Origin: Victivallales bacterium
Lineage (GTDB): Bacteria; Verrucomicrobiota; Lentisphaeria; Oligosphaerales; Lenti-02
DNA: 24,275 bases
Direction of reading: 5' to 3'
Assembly: GCA_018648945.1 (NCBI GenBank)
Contig: JABGQJ010000023.1
Location: forward strand, 1-24,275
Shown here: one piece after another, positions 1-7,960 of the stretch
How the letters are laid out: every line of letters starts with the position of its first letter
Numbering within the stretch: position 1 is the stretch's first letter
Notes under the pieces: generated by a model
Seen by the model: the letters and a program-made list of their open reading frames with translations, nothing else
Database searches by the model: none
Told to the model about the DNA's origin: nothing
Made by a program: the position numbers and the translations under genes

Positions 1-610
1 ACTGGCGAGCCCCCAGGACGTCGTCGTTCCAGGTGTCTCCCACATGAACGGCGCGTTCACGCGATCCGCCGAGCCGCTGAAGCGCATGCTCGAAGATCGC
101 CGGATCAGGCTTCTCGAGCCCCACCTCCGCCGAGATGATGACCTCCTGGAAACGGTCCAGGAGGTCGAGTTCGTCGAGCAGGCTGCGCAGGCGCACATCC
201 CAGTTGCTCACGAGAGCCACTGGTACGCCAAGCTCGGCGCAGAGATCCAGAAGCTTGTCCAGCCCTGGATCAACTCGCCAAAGTTTGGCCCGCGCATAGC
301 CCAGATACAGGTCGCTGACGAAGGCATGAATCTCCTCGGGGCTCAGACCATGGTCTTGAAACACCCGGTGGTTGACCTTCAGCCAGAAGTCCAGACCCTC
401 CTCGTAGGTCGTCCCATAGATCAGTCCCTCCTGTTGGCCTTTGGTCTGTTCCCAGGCCCGCTCCCAAGCCTTTTCGGCCCACGCTGGCGTCACCTGCACG
501 CCGTAGCGTGCGGCTGCGCGAGCGTATACCTCGCCGAGTGGGGGGTCGGGGAAGAGGAACGTGTGGCCGACGTCGAGGGTCAGGACCTCGGGCATGGCGG
601 ACAAGGGCAC
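1..610 (-). CDS. HAD-superfamily hydrolase (REG-2/HDHD3-like), 3' end cut by window edge
   Basis: About 203 residues are visible and the C-terminus lies beyond the left edge. All four HAD motifs can be read: motif I LTLDVGHT near the N-terminus (nucleophile Asp; the usual second Asp is Gly, as in many DVGGT-type members), motif II LVSNWD, motif III Lys in EKPDP, and motif IV HVGDTWNDD close to the edge. An alpha-helical cap sits between motifs I and II, which fits HAD subfamily I. Members are mostly small-molecule phosphatases or dehalogenases; the substrate cannot be read from sequence. The start is chosen at GTG 608-610, because GAGG at 618-621 lies 7 nt upstream. ATG at 593-595 is an alternative without a visible ribosome site. 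It is the last visible gene of the minus-strand run, 90 bp after the HEAT-repeat gene. Confidence 0.85.
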   Translation of the reverse strand, partial: MPLSAMPEVLTLDVGHTFLFPDPPLGEVYARAAARYGVQVTPAWAEKAWERAWEQTKGQQEGLIYGTTYEEGLDFWLKVNHRVFQDHGLSPEEIHAFVSDLYLGYARAKLWRVDPGLDKLLDLCAELGVPVALVSNWDVRLRSLLDELDLLDRFQEVIISAEVGLEKPDPAIFEHALQRLGGSRERAVHVGDTWNDDVLGARQ

Positions 611-700
611 TCTCGGACCTCACTGACTACGCCGATCATCGGGGATCGACAGGTGGACGCTTTCCCTCACAACGGCTGTGCCCGCGCGGCGATTGGCGGC

Positions 701-2266
701 TCATGGCTTCTTCGCCGGCGCAGGACGGATCCCGGGACGCCTCAGGGGCACAGTTGGCTGGCGTTTCTGGCGGCGGTTCAGAACCAGCCGGATCCGCTCG
801 GCCAACTTGGGATCCTCGCAGATTGCCAGGAAGGTCCTCAGTTGGGTGGTGGCTGCCGTGGAGGCTCCGAAGGCGAGGCCGCTCACGGCGGTCTCGCGGA
901 TCTTTGGGTCGGGGTCGCGGAGCGATTGGCCGAGAATGTCCTCCCAGCCCGGCAACCGCCCGATGGCCAGTTGCATGAGAGCGTCCCGACGGACTCCCGC
1001 ATCATCGTCCAGGCAGGCATCCAGCAGGATCTCGACGGCCTGGTCCGCAGGGAGGAGACGGGCACGGCTGATTCCCGCTCGGCGTACATCCGGGTATTTG
1101 CTGGCCAGGAAGCCCCGAGTCTGGGCCAAGCTCAGGCGCGGGGCCAGGACAAGCAGTGCCCGTGCACTGGCCTGGCGGATGGCGGCTTGGGGATCATCCA
1201 GCATCTTGAGGAAGAAGCTCGGGGGTGGGGCTTGACGAGCGAAGCGGCGATTGCCCAGCGCCTGGATGGCTGCCGCGCGCACGGCGGTTGGGCCTGCGCT
1301 GGCCAGTTCGCTCAGCAGCTTGGGCACGGGACCGTCGAAGAGCACGAGGTGACGGACAAGCCGCGCCCGCTCCTCAGGATCGATATCCTGGTCTTGGAGC
1401 AAGCGGGTAAGGATGGCGGGAGCACCTTTGTCCTGGAGGAGTACCAGCTGTTTGGAGGCCTCCAGCCGGACGCCCGGCGCCTTGTCTGTGGCCAGGGCGC
1501 GCAGAGCGGGCAGGCCCGCTGGCCCGCAGCGGGCCAGGGCGCTCGCGGTCTCGCGGCGGATCGTTGCGTCCTCGTCCTTCACCAGCGGCGCGAGTCGGGC
1601 GGCAATCTGCTGCTCAGCGCGAATGGGCAGGCGCCGCAATGTCTGTAGAGCCAGAACGCGCACCTCGCGATCCCTGTTGCCGAGGCACGCCAGTACCCTT
1701 TCGAGAGAGAGGCCGCCCGGGAGCATGGCTGCGGCTGAGAGAACGTTCTTCACGACCGTGGGATCGTCATCGCCCAATGCCCGGTTCAGCCGTTCAGCGG
1801 TGGGATCCGCAGGAAGCGGCCGGACCCCCGGGCGGACGGGACGTGGGGCTGGCGCGCCAAAGCGGGCCCGCATGAGCAACTCGGGAAGCATGGAAGAGGC
1901 GATTCGGCGCACATGTACATCGGGGTCAGCCAGCAACTCAAGGACCCCCTTGCTGGCGCTTGGGGGAATGCTGCGCTGCTCGGAGAAGGAGACGAGGGCG
2001 GATCGACGAACGAGAGCGTCCGGGTCGCGAAGCGCCCGAAGCAGCCCGGCCTGCGCTCGGAAGTTGGCGTACTTGCCGAGGACCAGGACGGCCCGGCGGC
2101 GTGCCTGGACATCCTTGCTGGCAAGTTCGGCCAGACACTTGGCCACCGTTTCCATCTCGCTCTCGTGCCCCTCGGCGGGGGGGCGGGGAGCCAGTATCGT
2201 CGGGGCTTCCTGGGCTCCGGCGACAGCAAGCACCAGAAGTGCGGCCATGGTACGCCAGAACTGCAT
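701..2266 (-). CDS. Secreted HEAT-repeat protein
   Basis: A 521-residue protein with an N-terminal signal peptide (MQFWRTMAALLVLAVAGA, then QEAP) and a series of roughly 30-residue helical repeats. Units such as SKDVQARRRAVLVLGKYAN, DPDALVRRSALVSF and DPDVHVRRIASSMLPELL carry the D-x-x-V-R-x-x-A pattern of HEAT/PBS-lyase repeats. The repeats occupy about residues 35-490. A proline/arginine-rich linker lies near residue 145, and the tail is basic (RPGIRPAPAKKP). No catalytic domain is seen, so it is probably an envelope or periplasmic scaffold. The start ATG at 2264-2266 is preferred because it begins the signal peptide; a longer frame would overlap dnaJ. It starts 11 bp after the dnaJ stop, so co-transcription with dnaJ is likely. 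Partner and function are unknown. Confidence 0.85.
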   Translation of the reverse strand: MQFWRTMAALLVLAVAGAQEAPTILAPRPPAEGHESEMETVAKCLAELASKDVQARRRAVLVLGKYANFRAQAGLLRALRDPDALVRRSALVSFSEQRSIPPSASKGVLELLADPDVHVRRIASSMLPELLMRARFGAPAPRPVRPGVRPLPADPTAERLNRALGDDDPTVVKNVLSAAAMLPGGLSLERVLACLGNRDREVRVLALQTLRRLPIRAEQQIAARLAPLVKDEDATIRRETASALARCGPAGLPALRALATDKAPGVRLEASKQLVLLQDKGAPAILTRLLQDQDIDPEERARLVRHLVLFDGPVPKLLSELASAGPTAVRAAAIQALGNRRFARQAPPPSFFLKMLDDPQAAIRQASARALLVLAPRLSLAQTRGFLASKYPDVRRAGISRARLLPADQAVEILLDACLDDDAGVRRDALMQLAIGRLPGWEDILGQSLRDPDPKIRETAVSGLAFGASTAATTQLRTFLAICEDPKLAERIRLVLNRRQKRQPTVPLRRPGIRPAPAKKP

Positions 2267-2277
2267 GGAACGTAGGG

Positions 2278-3399
2278 TCACGAGAAGAATCTCTTCGCCT
2301 TGTCCAGGAACTCTCGCCACTTCGGGTTGGTGGATTCGTCGCAGAGGTCGGCGAATTCCTGGAGCTTCTCCTTCTGCGCGCTGTTCAACTTGGTTGGCAC
2401 TTCCACCGTGATCCGCACGTGCTGGTCCCCGCGCCCGTAGCCGCGAAGGGAGGGGATCCCCTTGTCGCGCAGTCGGAACCGGGCCCCGTTCTGGGTGCCC
2501 GCCGGGATGCGGATCTCGGTGGCCCCGCTGATGGTTGGCACCTTCACCTTGCCGCCCAGCGCCGCCACGTGGAAGGGCAGAGGGACGTCGCAGTAGATGT
2601 CGTCGTCTTCGCGCGTGAAGATATCATGCGGACGGACGTGGATGACGACGCGAAGATCCCCCGAAGGCCCGCCTCTCTGGCCCGCCTGGCCAGCGCCGGC
2701 GACGCGGAGTTGCACGCCGGTGTCCACGCCCGCCGGGATGCGGATCGGGATGGTCTTGCGCTCGTTGACTCGGCCTTCGCCCTGACATTTGCGGCAGGGC
2801 TTCTCGATGACCTCGCCCTGGCCTTGGCAGTGGGGGCACGGTTGGCTGACACTGAAGAACCCCTGGGCCATTCGCACCTGGCCTTGGCCGCGGCAGTGCG
2901 AACAGGTGCGTTTGCCCGTGCCGGCTTCGCTGCCGCTGCCGCCGCAGCGGTCGCAAGCCACGGCCTGGGGAATGGTCACCCGCTGCTCGGTCCCGAACAC
3001 GGCTTCCTCGAAGTCGATCTCCAAGTCGTAGCGCAAGTCTGCGCCCTGGCGGGGGCCAGAACGCCCGCCGCCGCCACCGAAGAGGCCGTCGAATATTCCC
3101 CCGCCGCCCTGGAAGACCTGACTGAACAGGTCAAAGGGATCCACGGTGTGTCCGCCGCTGGGCCCGCCGCCCTTGCGGGTGAAGGCATCGTGGCCGTACT
3201 GGTCGTACTGGCGGCGTTTGTCCTCGTCGTTCAGGACCTCGTAGGCCTCGGAGACCTCTTTGAAGTGCTCCTCCGCTTTCTCGTCGCCCGGATTGCGGTC
3301 GGGGTGGTATTGCATGGCCAGCTTGCGGTACGCCTTCTTGAGGTCGTCCTGGCTGGCTTGTCGGTCGACGCCGAGCATTTCGTAGTAGTCTTTGGCCAT
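2278..3399 (-). CDS. dnaJ: Chaperone DnaJ (Hsp40, type I)
   Basis: Co-chaperone that delivers clients to DnaK and stimulates its ATPase; cytoplasmic. The 373 residues carry the full type I layout: J-domain at residues 1-70 with HPD at 32-34, a Gly/Phe-rich linker at about 70-120, and four CxxCxGxG zinc motifs starting at C149, C166, C188 and C202. Two beta-sandwich client-binding domains and a dimerisation tail follow. Length is normal for the family. It lies 26 bp downstream of grpE on the same strand, so the pair is probably co-transcribed. No dnaK is present in the window, so the Hsp70 partner must be encoded elsewhere. Nothing in the protein looks degraded. Confidence 0.99.
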   Translation of the reverse strand: MAKDYYEMLGVDRQASQDDLKKAYRKLAMQYHPDRNPGDEKAEEHFKEVSEAYEVLNDEDKRRQYDQYGHDAFTRKGGGPSGGHTVDPFDLFSQVFQGGGGIFDGLFGGGGGRSGPRQGADLRYDLEIDFEEAVFGTEQRVTIPQAVACDRCGGSGSEAGTGKRTCSHCRGQGQVRMAQGFFSVSQPCPHCQGQGEVIEKPCRKCQGEGRVNERKTIPIRIPAGVDTGVQLRVAGAGQAGQRGGPSGDLRVVIHVRPHDIFTREDDDIYCDVPLPFHVAALGGKVKVPTISGATEIRIPAGTQNGARFRLRDKGIPSLRGYGRGDQHVRITVEVPTKLNSAQKEKLQEFADLCDESTNPKWREFLDKAKRFFS

Positions 3400-3425
3400 G
3401 GTATGTTCTCAGTCGCCTGCGCGGC

Positions 3426-4040
3426 CTACTGGTCCTCCCTCTCTTCGCCATCGGTTTCGCCGGCCGCCTCCGGGCCGGCACTGACGACCACGGTGGCCGG
3501 ACGCAGAAGCTTGTCTCCCATGCGGAAGCCGGCCTTCCATTGGCGGAGCACATGACCTTCAGGAACATCTGCCGATGCCTCCTGGGCCAGTGCTTCGTGC
3601 ACGGCGGGGTCAAAGGGCTGGCCGAGAGTATCCAGTTCCTCGACGCCGAGGGTCTCGAAGGTCCGCCGGAACTCGGCAAAGATCATCTCCATGCCCTCGC
3701 GCAAGACGGACGGGTCCTCGCCACTGTGGGAAAGGGCCATGCCGAAGTGGTCGTAGACCGTCAGGAACTCTTCAATGGTGCTCGCCTTGGTCTGCGCCCG
3801 CACCACGCCATACTCGCGTTGGGTGCGCTTCCGGTAGTTCTCGAACTCCGCGTGGCGGCGCAAGGCCTTTTCTCTCGCTTCCTCATAGAGGGCTCGGTAG
3901 TCGGGTGCCTCTTCGCCTTCCTGGTCGGCGGTCTCCTCGAGCACTTCGGGCTCCGTGCCATCCTCGGCAGCCGGGAGGTCTTCTGCTTTACCCGGCTCTT
4001 GTTCAGCGGGAGTCGGGGTCTTCTTGGCCTTTTTCGTCAT
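3426..4040 (-). CDS. grpE: Nucleotide exchange factor GrpE
   Basis: Exchanges ADP for ATP on DnaK in the heat-shock chaperone cycle. The 204-residue protein has an acidic, disordered N-terminus (residues 1-55, many E/D/P). A long coiled-coil helix follows with the family core EFENYRKRTQREY. The C-terminal beta domain holds the signature around FDPAVHEA and the closing segment GFRMGDKLLRPATVVVS. The start chosen is ATG 4038-4040 (MTKKAKK). An in-frame start 48 nt upstream would add MSYGLNTLDMRQCIDT, which does not look like GrpE, but neither start has a convincing ribosome site. It precedes dnaJ by 26 bp and follows prc after a 116-bp gap. Confidence 0.97.
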   Translation of the reverse strand: MTKKAKKTPTPAEQEPGKAEDLPAAEDGTEPEVLEETADQEGEEAPDYRALYEEAREKALRRHAEFENYRKRTQREYGVVRAQTKASTIEEFLTVYDHFGMALSHSGEDPSVLREGMEMIFAEFRRTFETLGVEELDTLGQPFDPAVHEALAQEASADVPEGHVLRQWKAGFRMGDKLLRPATVVVSAGPEAAGETDGEEREDQ

Positions 4041-4156
4041 GGTATCGATGCATTGCCTCATGTCGAGAGTGTTCAGTCCGTAGCTCAAGGCCGTCGCGGC
4101 GCGAGCAGGCGAGCAACCAGTAATGTCGGTTGGCGGACAGAGATTTCCAGTGAGAA

Positions 4157-6535
4157 CTACTGCAGTTCGTTCTCCAGATCTCCAGCTTCCACCTCGAGGG
4201 CCGCGTCATTTGCCGCCACTGCCTTGAAGTCGGGGTCATGGGAGAGCGAGATCATGTCGGCAAGCACAGCGAGGGCCTCCTTCAAGACCAGGTCGCCGCC
4301 ACCAGCGGCTTCCTTCTTCGGCGCGGTCCCTTCTTTGGGCTTGCCGCCTTGCTTCCGCCGGTTCTTGCCGGCCAGACGCGCCTCGCGAAGCTTCTTGCTC
4401 CACTCCTCTTCCTCCTGGATGAGCGTCCGCCGGGAATCCCTGTTGAGGGAAAGGGTCTTGCGCTTCCGGCGCTCGCCATAGTGGTTGATGTCGGCCACCA
4501 TTTGCTGGAAGTCGGGATCGGCCGCACGTCGCGCTTCCGACCGTTTGCGCAGCTCCGGGAGATAGGGTCGCACGTCCACCTTGCAGGAGAATCGGGCGGG
4601 CTGGATCTCGTCCCAAGGCATCGCATGTGGGATCTTGGCTTCGCCCATTTCCATATGGTCTGTGTAGGAGGGAAGGACGACGTCGGGGACCACGCCGCGC
4701 AGCTGGGTCGAGCCACCGGTGACCCGGTAGTATTTGGCCAGGGTGAGCTTGAGGGCGCCCGCCTTCTCGCTTGCGTATTGGGGATTGCTCCGGAAGCGGT
4801 CGTTCAGGTTCATCTTCTGCTGCACGGTTCCCTTGCCATGGGTGGAGGCATCCCCCACGACCACCGCCCGGTGGTAGTCCTGCAAGGCCGCCGCGACAAT
4901 CTCCGACGCCGATGCGCTGGATTTGTCCACCAGCACGACAAGAGCTCCGTCGTAGGCGGTGCCGAGATCGCGGTCGAAGCGGACTCTGGGCCGCCCGACG
5001 ACCTCGCGCACCTGCACGACCGGCCCTTCGCCGAAGAAGAGCCCGGCGATGGCAATGGCTTCCTCCAGGGCACCGCCGCCGTTGGCGCGGAGGTCGAGAA
5101 TCACGCCGTCCAACTTGCTGCCGCCAGCTTCGGTGATCAGGCGCCGGATGTCGTTGCCGGAACTCTTGAAGTCCCGGCCTCTCGATGCCGCCTGGAAATC
5201 GCGATAGAACGAGGGCAGGTAGATGACCGCCACCTTGCCTTTGGCCGGTTCTTCCCCTGGTAGGTTGATTTCCTGCACTTCGCTCTTGGCCGAGCCATCC
5301 TCGAGCTTCACGACATCCCGGACGAGATCGATGATCGTCTTGTGGTTCGTGTCCTTCTCCAGAATGGTCAGCAGGATCGTGGTCCCCTTCTCGCCACGGA
5401 TCTTCTGGACGACCTTCGTGATCGGCTTGTCGATCACGTCCTCGGCAGGTTGGCCCTGCTGCGCCACGGCCACGATGCGGTCGCCTGGTTTCAGTCGTCC
5501 ATCCCTCTCGGCTGGTCCGCCGGGGAGGATGTCGATGACCTTCACGTAGCCATCCTCGGTGGTCAGGCGGGCCCCAATGCCGGTCAGCGACCGCCGCATG
5601 TCAATGTTGAAGTCCTCGTTCGTGGCGGGTGCCATGTAGGTCGAGTGGGGATCGTATATGTGGGTCAGGGAGGTCAGGAACATCTCCAGGACTTCCACTG
5701 CGGACACATCGGCGCGACGGGTCAGGTACTGCTCATAGCGCTTCAGAACCGTGAGTTTGGGGTCCGGCTCCTCCTCCGGCTTCGCCGCGTCGGGCGCCTG
5801 GGCTACCGGTTCCTTCCCGCCGGCCTCTGGGGCGGGAGCGTCGCCGTCAGCGACCTTGGGTTCGGGCTTCTTCGGGGCCTCGCCGTCAGCGACTTTGGGT
5901 TCGGGCTTCTTCAGGGCCTCGCCGTCAGCGGCCTTGGCCGTTCGTCTCTCCTCCCGCATCTCGCGCTCGATGACGAGCAGCAGAAGGGAGTTCTTGAGGC
6001 GCTTGCGCCACAGTTCCTCAAGCTCCGCTATATCCTTGGCCCAAGGTTCTTTGCGTCGGTCGAGGGTGATGGTCTCTTCCTTGGTGAAGTCGAAGTCGTC
6101 GTCAAGGTGTGCGACGGCGTATTCGGCCCATTGCTTGATCCGCTGGAGAAGCCGGGCATACACGTCGAACGCAAACTGGATGCGCCCACTCCGGTAGACC
6201 TGCGTGGCGAGGGTCCGCTCGAAGTCCCGGAACTCGTCGATGTCCGATGCCAGGAGGAAGGTCCGGTTGCGGTCGAGCATCGCAAAGAACTCGTCGAACC
6301 ACTCCTTGGACGTGGCTCGGTCCATGCGCCGCCGGGAGTAGTGCAGCGTGCGGGTCACCGTCGCCACCTCCCGCGCTAGATCGACGTGGAATGGTCGCGG
6401 TTTGGGGACCACGACAGCGGTCTCGTGGATCCGCTTGACCAGGCTCTCGATGGTGTCTCCCTGCCGTGCATGCAGAGCCATGCCGGCCAGGATCAGGGTC
6501 AGAGCCAGATTCACAGTGTTTCGCCATGTTGCCAT
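4157..6535 (-). CDS. prc: Tail-specific (C-terminal processing) protease, S41A family
   Basis: Periplasmic serine/lysine-dyad protease that degrades proteins from their C-termini. It has 792 residues with a signal peptide (MATWRNTVNLALTLILAGMALHA). The Prc N-terminal helical domain spans about residues 45-300 and contains the Tsp-type stretch EWFDEFFAMLDRNRTFLLASD (read in two pieces). A PDZ domain lies at about 317-400 (LTGIGARL, PGGPAERDG, LKPGDRI). The S41 core follows, with nucleophile Ser542 in the SASASE motif and general-base Lys568 in HGKGTVQ. The spacing is one residue longer than in E. coli Prc. The basic C-terminal extension matches the Prc/Tsp C-terminal domain. A repeated acidic/proline linker is inserted at about residues 202-232. 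ATG 6533-6535 is supported by GGAG 7 nt upstream. It sits between the DUF721 gene and grpE. Confidence 0.95.
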   Translation of the reverse strand: MATWRNTVNLALTLILAGMALHARQGDTIESLVKRIHETAVVVPKPRPFHVDLAREVATVTRTLHYSRRRMDRATSKEWFDEFFAMLDRNRTFLLASDIDEFRDFERTLATQVYRSGRIQFAFDVYARLLQRIKQWAEYAVAHLDDDFDFTKEETITLDRRKEPWAKDIAELEELWRKRLKNSLLLLVIEREMREERRTAKAADGEALKKPEPKVADGEAPKKPEPKVADGDAPAPEAGGKEPVAQAPDAAKPEEEPDPKLTVLKRYEQYLTRRADVSAVEVLEMFLTSLTHIYDPHSTYMAPATNEDFNIDMRRSLTGIGARLTTEDGYVKVIDILPGGPAERDGRLKPGDRIVAVAQQGQPAEDVIDKPITKVVQKIRGEKGTTILLTILEKDTNHKTIIDLVRDVVKLEDGSAKSEVQEINLPGEEPAKGKVAVIYLPSFYRDFQAASRGRDFKSSGNDIRRLITEAGGSKLDGVILDLRANGGGALEEAIAIAGLFFGEGPVVQVREVVGRPRVRFDRDLGTAYDGALVVLVDKSSASASEIVAAALQDYHRAVVVGDASTHGKGTVQQKMNLNDRFRSNPQYASEKAGALKLTLAKYYRVTGGSTQLRGVVPDVVLPSYTDHMEMGEAKIPHAMPWDEIQPARFSCKVDVRPYLPELRKRSEARRAADPDFQQMVADINHYGERRKRKTLSLNRDSRRTLIQEEEEWSKKLREARLAGKNRRKQGGKPKEGTAPKKEAAGGGDLVLKEALAVLADMISLSHDPDFKAVAANDAALEVEAGDLENELQ
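5842..5933 (-). repeat. 39-bp in-frame tandem repeat inside prc
   Basis: Two adjacent 39-bp copies (5842-5880 and 5881-5919) differ at only two positions and are followed by a 14-bp partial third copy with one difference. Translated on the minus strand they give a 13-residue unit of the type ADGEAxKKPEPKV, in a Lys/Pro/Glu linker between the N-terminal domain and the segment leading to the PDZ domain. A multiple of three keeps the frame, so copy number can change without breaking the gene. Confidence 0.93.
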
Positions 6536-6598
6536 TCAGTATCTCCGTCGGTGTTCGCTTTGCCGTCATGCGGGCGTCGCAGAGGATTGTCGGACCAC

Positions 6599-7108
6599 TC
6601 AGTTGCCGGGTCGGTTCCCTTCTTGGGCGCGTCGCGCCGAGGAACCACTGCCAGCAGGGACGAGACGGATATTCCGCACATCCCCGTTGCTGGCCTTTCG
6701 CAGTTGCGCGAGCAAGCGGCCTCGGAACTGCTGTTCAAGTACATATCGCCAGGTTGTGTTGGTAATCCCTATGTGGAGCACGCCATTCTCGCAGCGAACC
6801 GGAGCGCTGATCTTGGCAATGTCCTCGCCCACCAACTCGGGCCACTCCCGGATCAGGCGGTCGAGCAACAACGCGCCAGCATCATCGAACTCCGTAAGCA
6901 CATCGCGCACCACATCGCCGACCTGCTTGACCGGACCGCGCAGATCAGCCATCGCGTCCGGAGCGAAGGTCCCGCCCAGCCAGTCCAGCAAGAGGCGCTC
7001 GCGTTGCCATTCACGGTAGCTGGCACGCCGACTTCCGTGCGTACGGCCACCATGGTCACGACGCGCGAGCCAGTCCGGAGATTTGGGGTGGAGGGGGTCC
7101 GATTTCAT
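6599..7108 (-). CDS. DUF721 / DciA-like protein
   Basis: A 169-residue protein. Its C-terminal part (about residues 86-140) matches the DUF721 pattern: REWPELVGEDIAKISAPV, then a short strand GVLHIGIT, then TTWRYVLEQQF and a helix LLAQL. DUF721 includes DciA, the widespread bacterial loader of the replicative helicase DnaB. That role is a family inference here. The N-terminal 80 residues are basic and less conserved (WQRERLLLDWLGG stands out). The start chosen is ATG 7106-7108 with GGGGA a few bases upstream; the frame stays open to a TTG at 7196-7198. It is the first gene of the minus-strand run, 63 bp upstream of prc, and is not beside dnaA, recF or gyrB here. Confidence 0.8.
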   Translation of the reverse strand: MKSDPLHPKSPDWLARRDHGGRTHGSRRASYREWQRERLLLDWLGGTFAPDAMADLRGPVKQVGDVVRDVLTEFDDAGALLLDRLIREWPELVGEDIAKISAPVRCENGVLHIGITNTTWRYVLEQQFRGRLLAQLRKASNGDVRNIRLVPAGSGSSARRAQEGNRPGN

Positions 7109-7270
7109 TTCGTCCCCAAAAGGGACGGATGCCTCTGCGTTGCGTTTTGCTTCCGGCGCGTACCGGGCATATGGTTCCGTGTGGTCGCTTGGTGGCAAGA
7201 ACGGTCCGCTTGGACCTCACGCCGCGCGACCCATGTCCTAAACCACGCAATGTACCGGGGAGAGTGCGGC
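7109..7270. other. Divergent intergenic region between the DUF721 gene and yggS
   Basis: This 162-bp gap must hold promoters for both directions. Only weak -35/-10 candidates are visible (for example TTGGAC at 7210-7215 on the plus strand without a good -10), so no promoter is called. A ribosome site GGGGAGAG (7257-7264) belongs to yggS. Confidence 0.5.
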
Positions 7271-7960
7271 ATGTCGACCCCGAAGATTCAGCAAAGATTG
7301 GCCACCACCCAGGCGCGGGTCGCCGAAGCGGCGGCCGAGGTCGGGCGGCCGCCCGAGTCCGTGCGTTTGGTGGCCGTGTCCAAGACCGTGGATGCGGCTG
7401 CAGTGCGCGAGGCCTACGAGGCCGGCCAGCGCAGGTTCGGCGAGAACCGTGTCCAGGAACTGGCGCGCAAGGTCACGGAGTTGCCTGACGACTGCGAGTG
7501 GCACCTGATCGGGCATCTTCAGAAGAACAAGGCGCGGGCCGCCGTGTTGGCGGCAGACTGGATCCATTCGGTCGATTCGCAGGGACTTCTGGAGCGTCTG
7601 GATCGCATTGCCGGCGAAGCGGGCCGGCGCCCGTGCATCCTGCTCCAGGTCAACATCACAGCTGAGGAGTCGAAGTCCGGCTTCACGCCCGAGGAGTTGC
7701 CCGCAGCAGTGGCATTTGTGGTGACCTGCGACCATCTGGATTGCCAGGGGTTGATGACCATGGCGGCGTTCGATGCAGACGAAGGGATCCTCCGGGCTTC
7801 CTTCGCCCGGCTGCGGAATCTGCGGGACGCGATGGCCGAGCGCTTTGGCTTGCCGCTGCCGGAACTGTCCATGGGAATGTCCGGCGACTTCGAGGCAGCC
7901 ATTGCGGAGGGCGCGACTCTGGTGCGGATCGGCACCGCCATCTTCGGCCGGCGAGGCTAA
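7271..7960 (+). CDS. yggS: PLP homeostasis protein, YggS/PROSC family
   Basis: Pyridoxal-5'-phosphate-binding TIM-barrel protein that keeps cytosolic free PLP and amino/keto-acid balance in check; no catalytic reaction is established for the family. The 229-residue protein is full length. It shows the PLP lysine in LVAVSKTV, the GENRVQEL segment, WHLIGHLQKNK, and the C-terminal phosphate-binding stretch MGMSGDFEAAIAEGATLVRIG ending GTAIFG. ATG 7271 is chosen because GGGGAGAG lies 6 nt upstream; the frame is open much further upstream but without sense. It is alone on its strand here, and its stop overlaps that of the convergent methyltransferase/MTHFR gene by 4 nt. Confidence 0.96.
   Translation: MSTPKIQQRLATTQARVAEAAAEVGRPPESVRLVAVSKTVDAAAVREAYEAGQRRFGENRVQELARKVTELPDDCEWHLIGHLQKNKARAAVLAADWIHSVDSQGLLERLDRIAGEAGRRPCILLQVNITAEESKSGFTPEELPAAVAFVVTCDHLDCQGLMTMAAFDADEGILRASFARLRNLRDAMAERFGLPLPELSMGMSGDFEAAIAEGATLVRIGTAIFGRRG

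Noticed and set aside
44..1648. Open frame of 534 codons on the plus strand
   Set aside because: It lies opposite the HAD and HEAT-repeat genes, has no recognisable domain and mirrors their codon bias; long antisense frames are common at this G+C level.
1960..3555. Open frame of 531 codons on the plus strand
   Set aside because: Opposite dnaJ, which has an unmistakable full-length sequence.
4041..4156. CIRCE element or heat-shock promoter upstream of grpE
   Set aside because: Only a stray ACACTC is present, without the paired GAGTG half at 9 bp; no convincing sigma32-type boxes. A 5-bp inverted repeat (CAACC 4114-4118, GGTTG 4128-4132) is too short for a terminator call.
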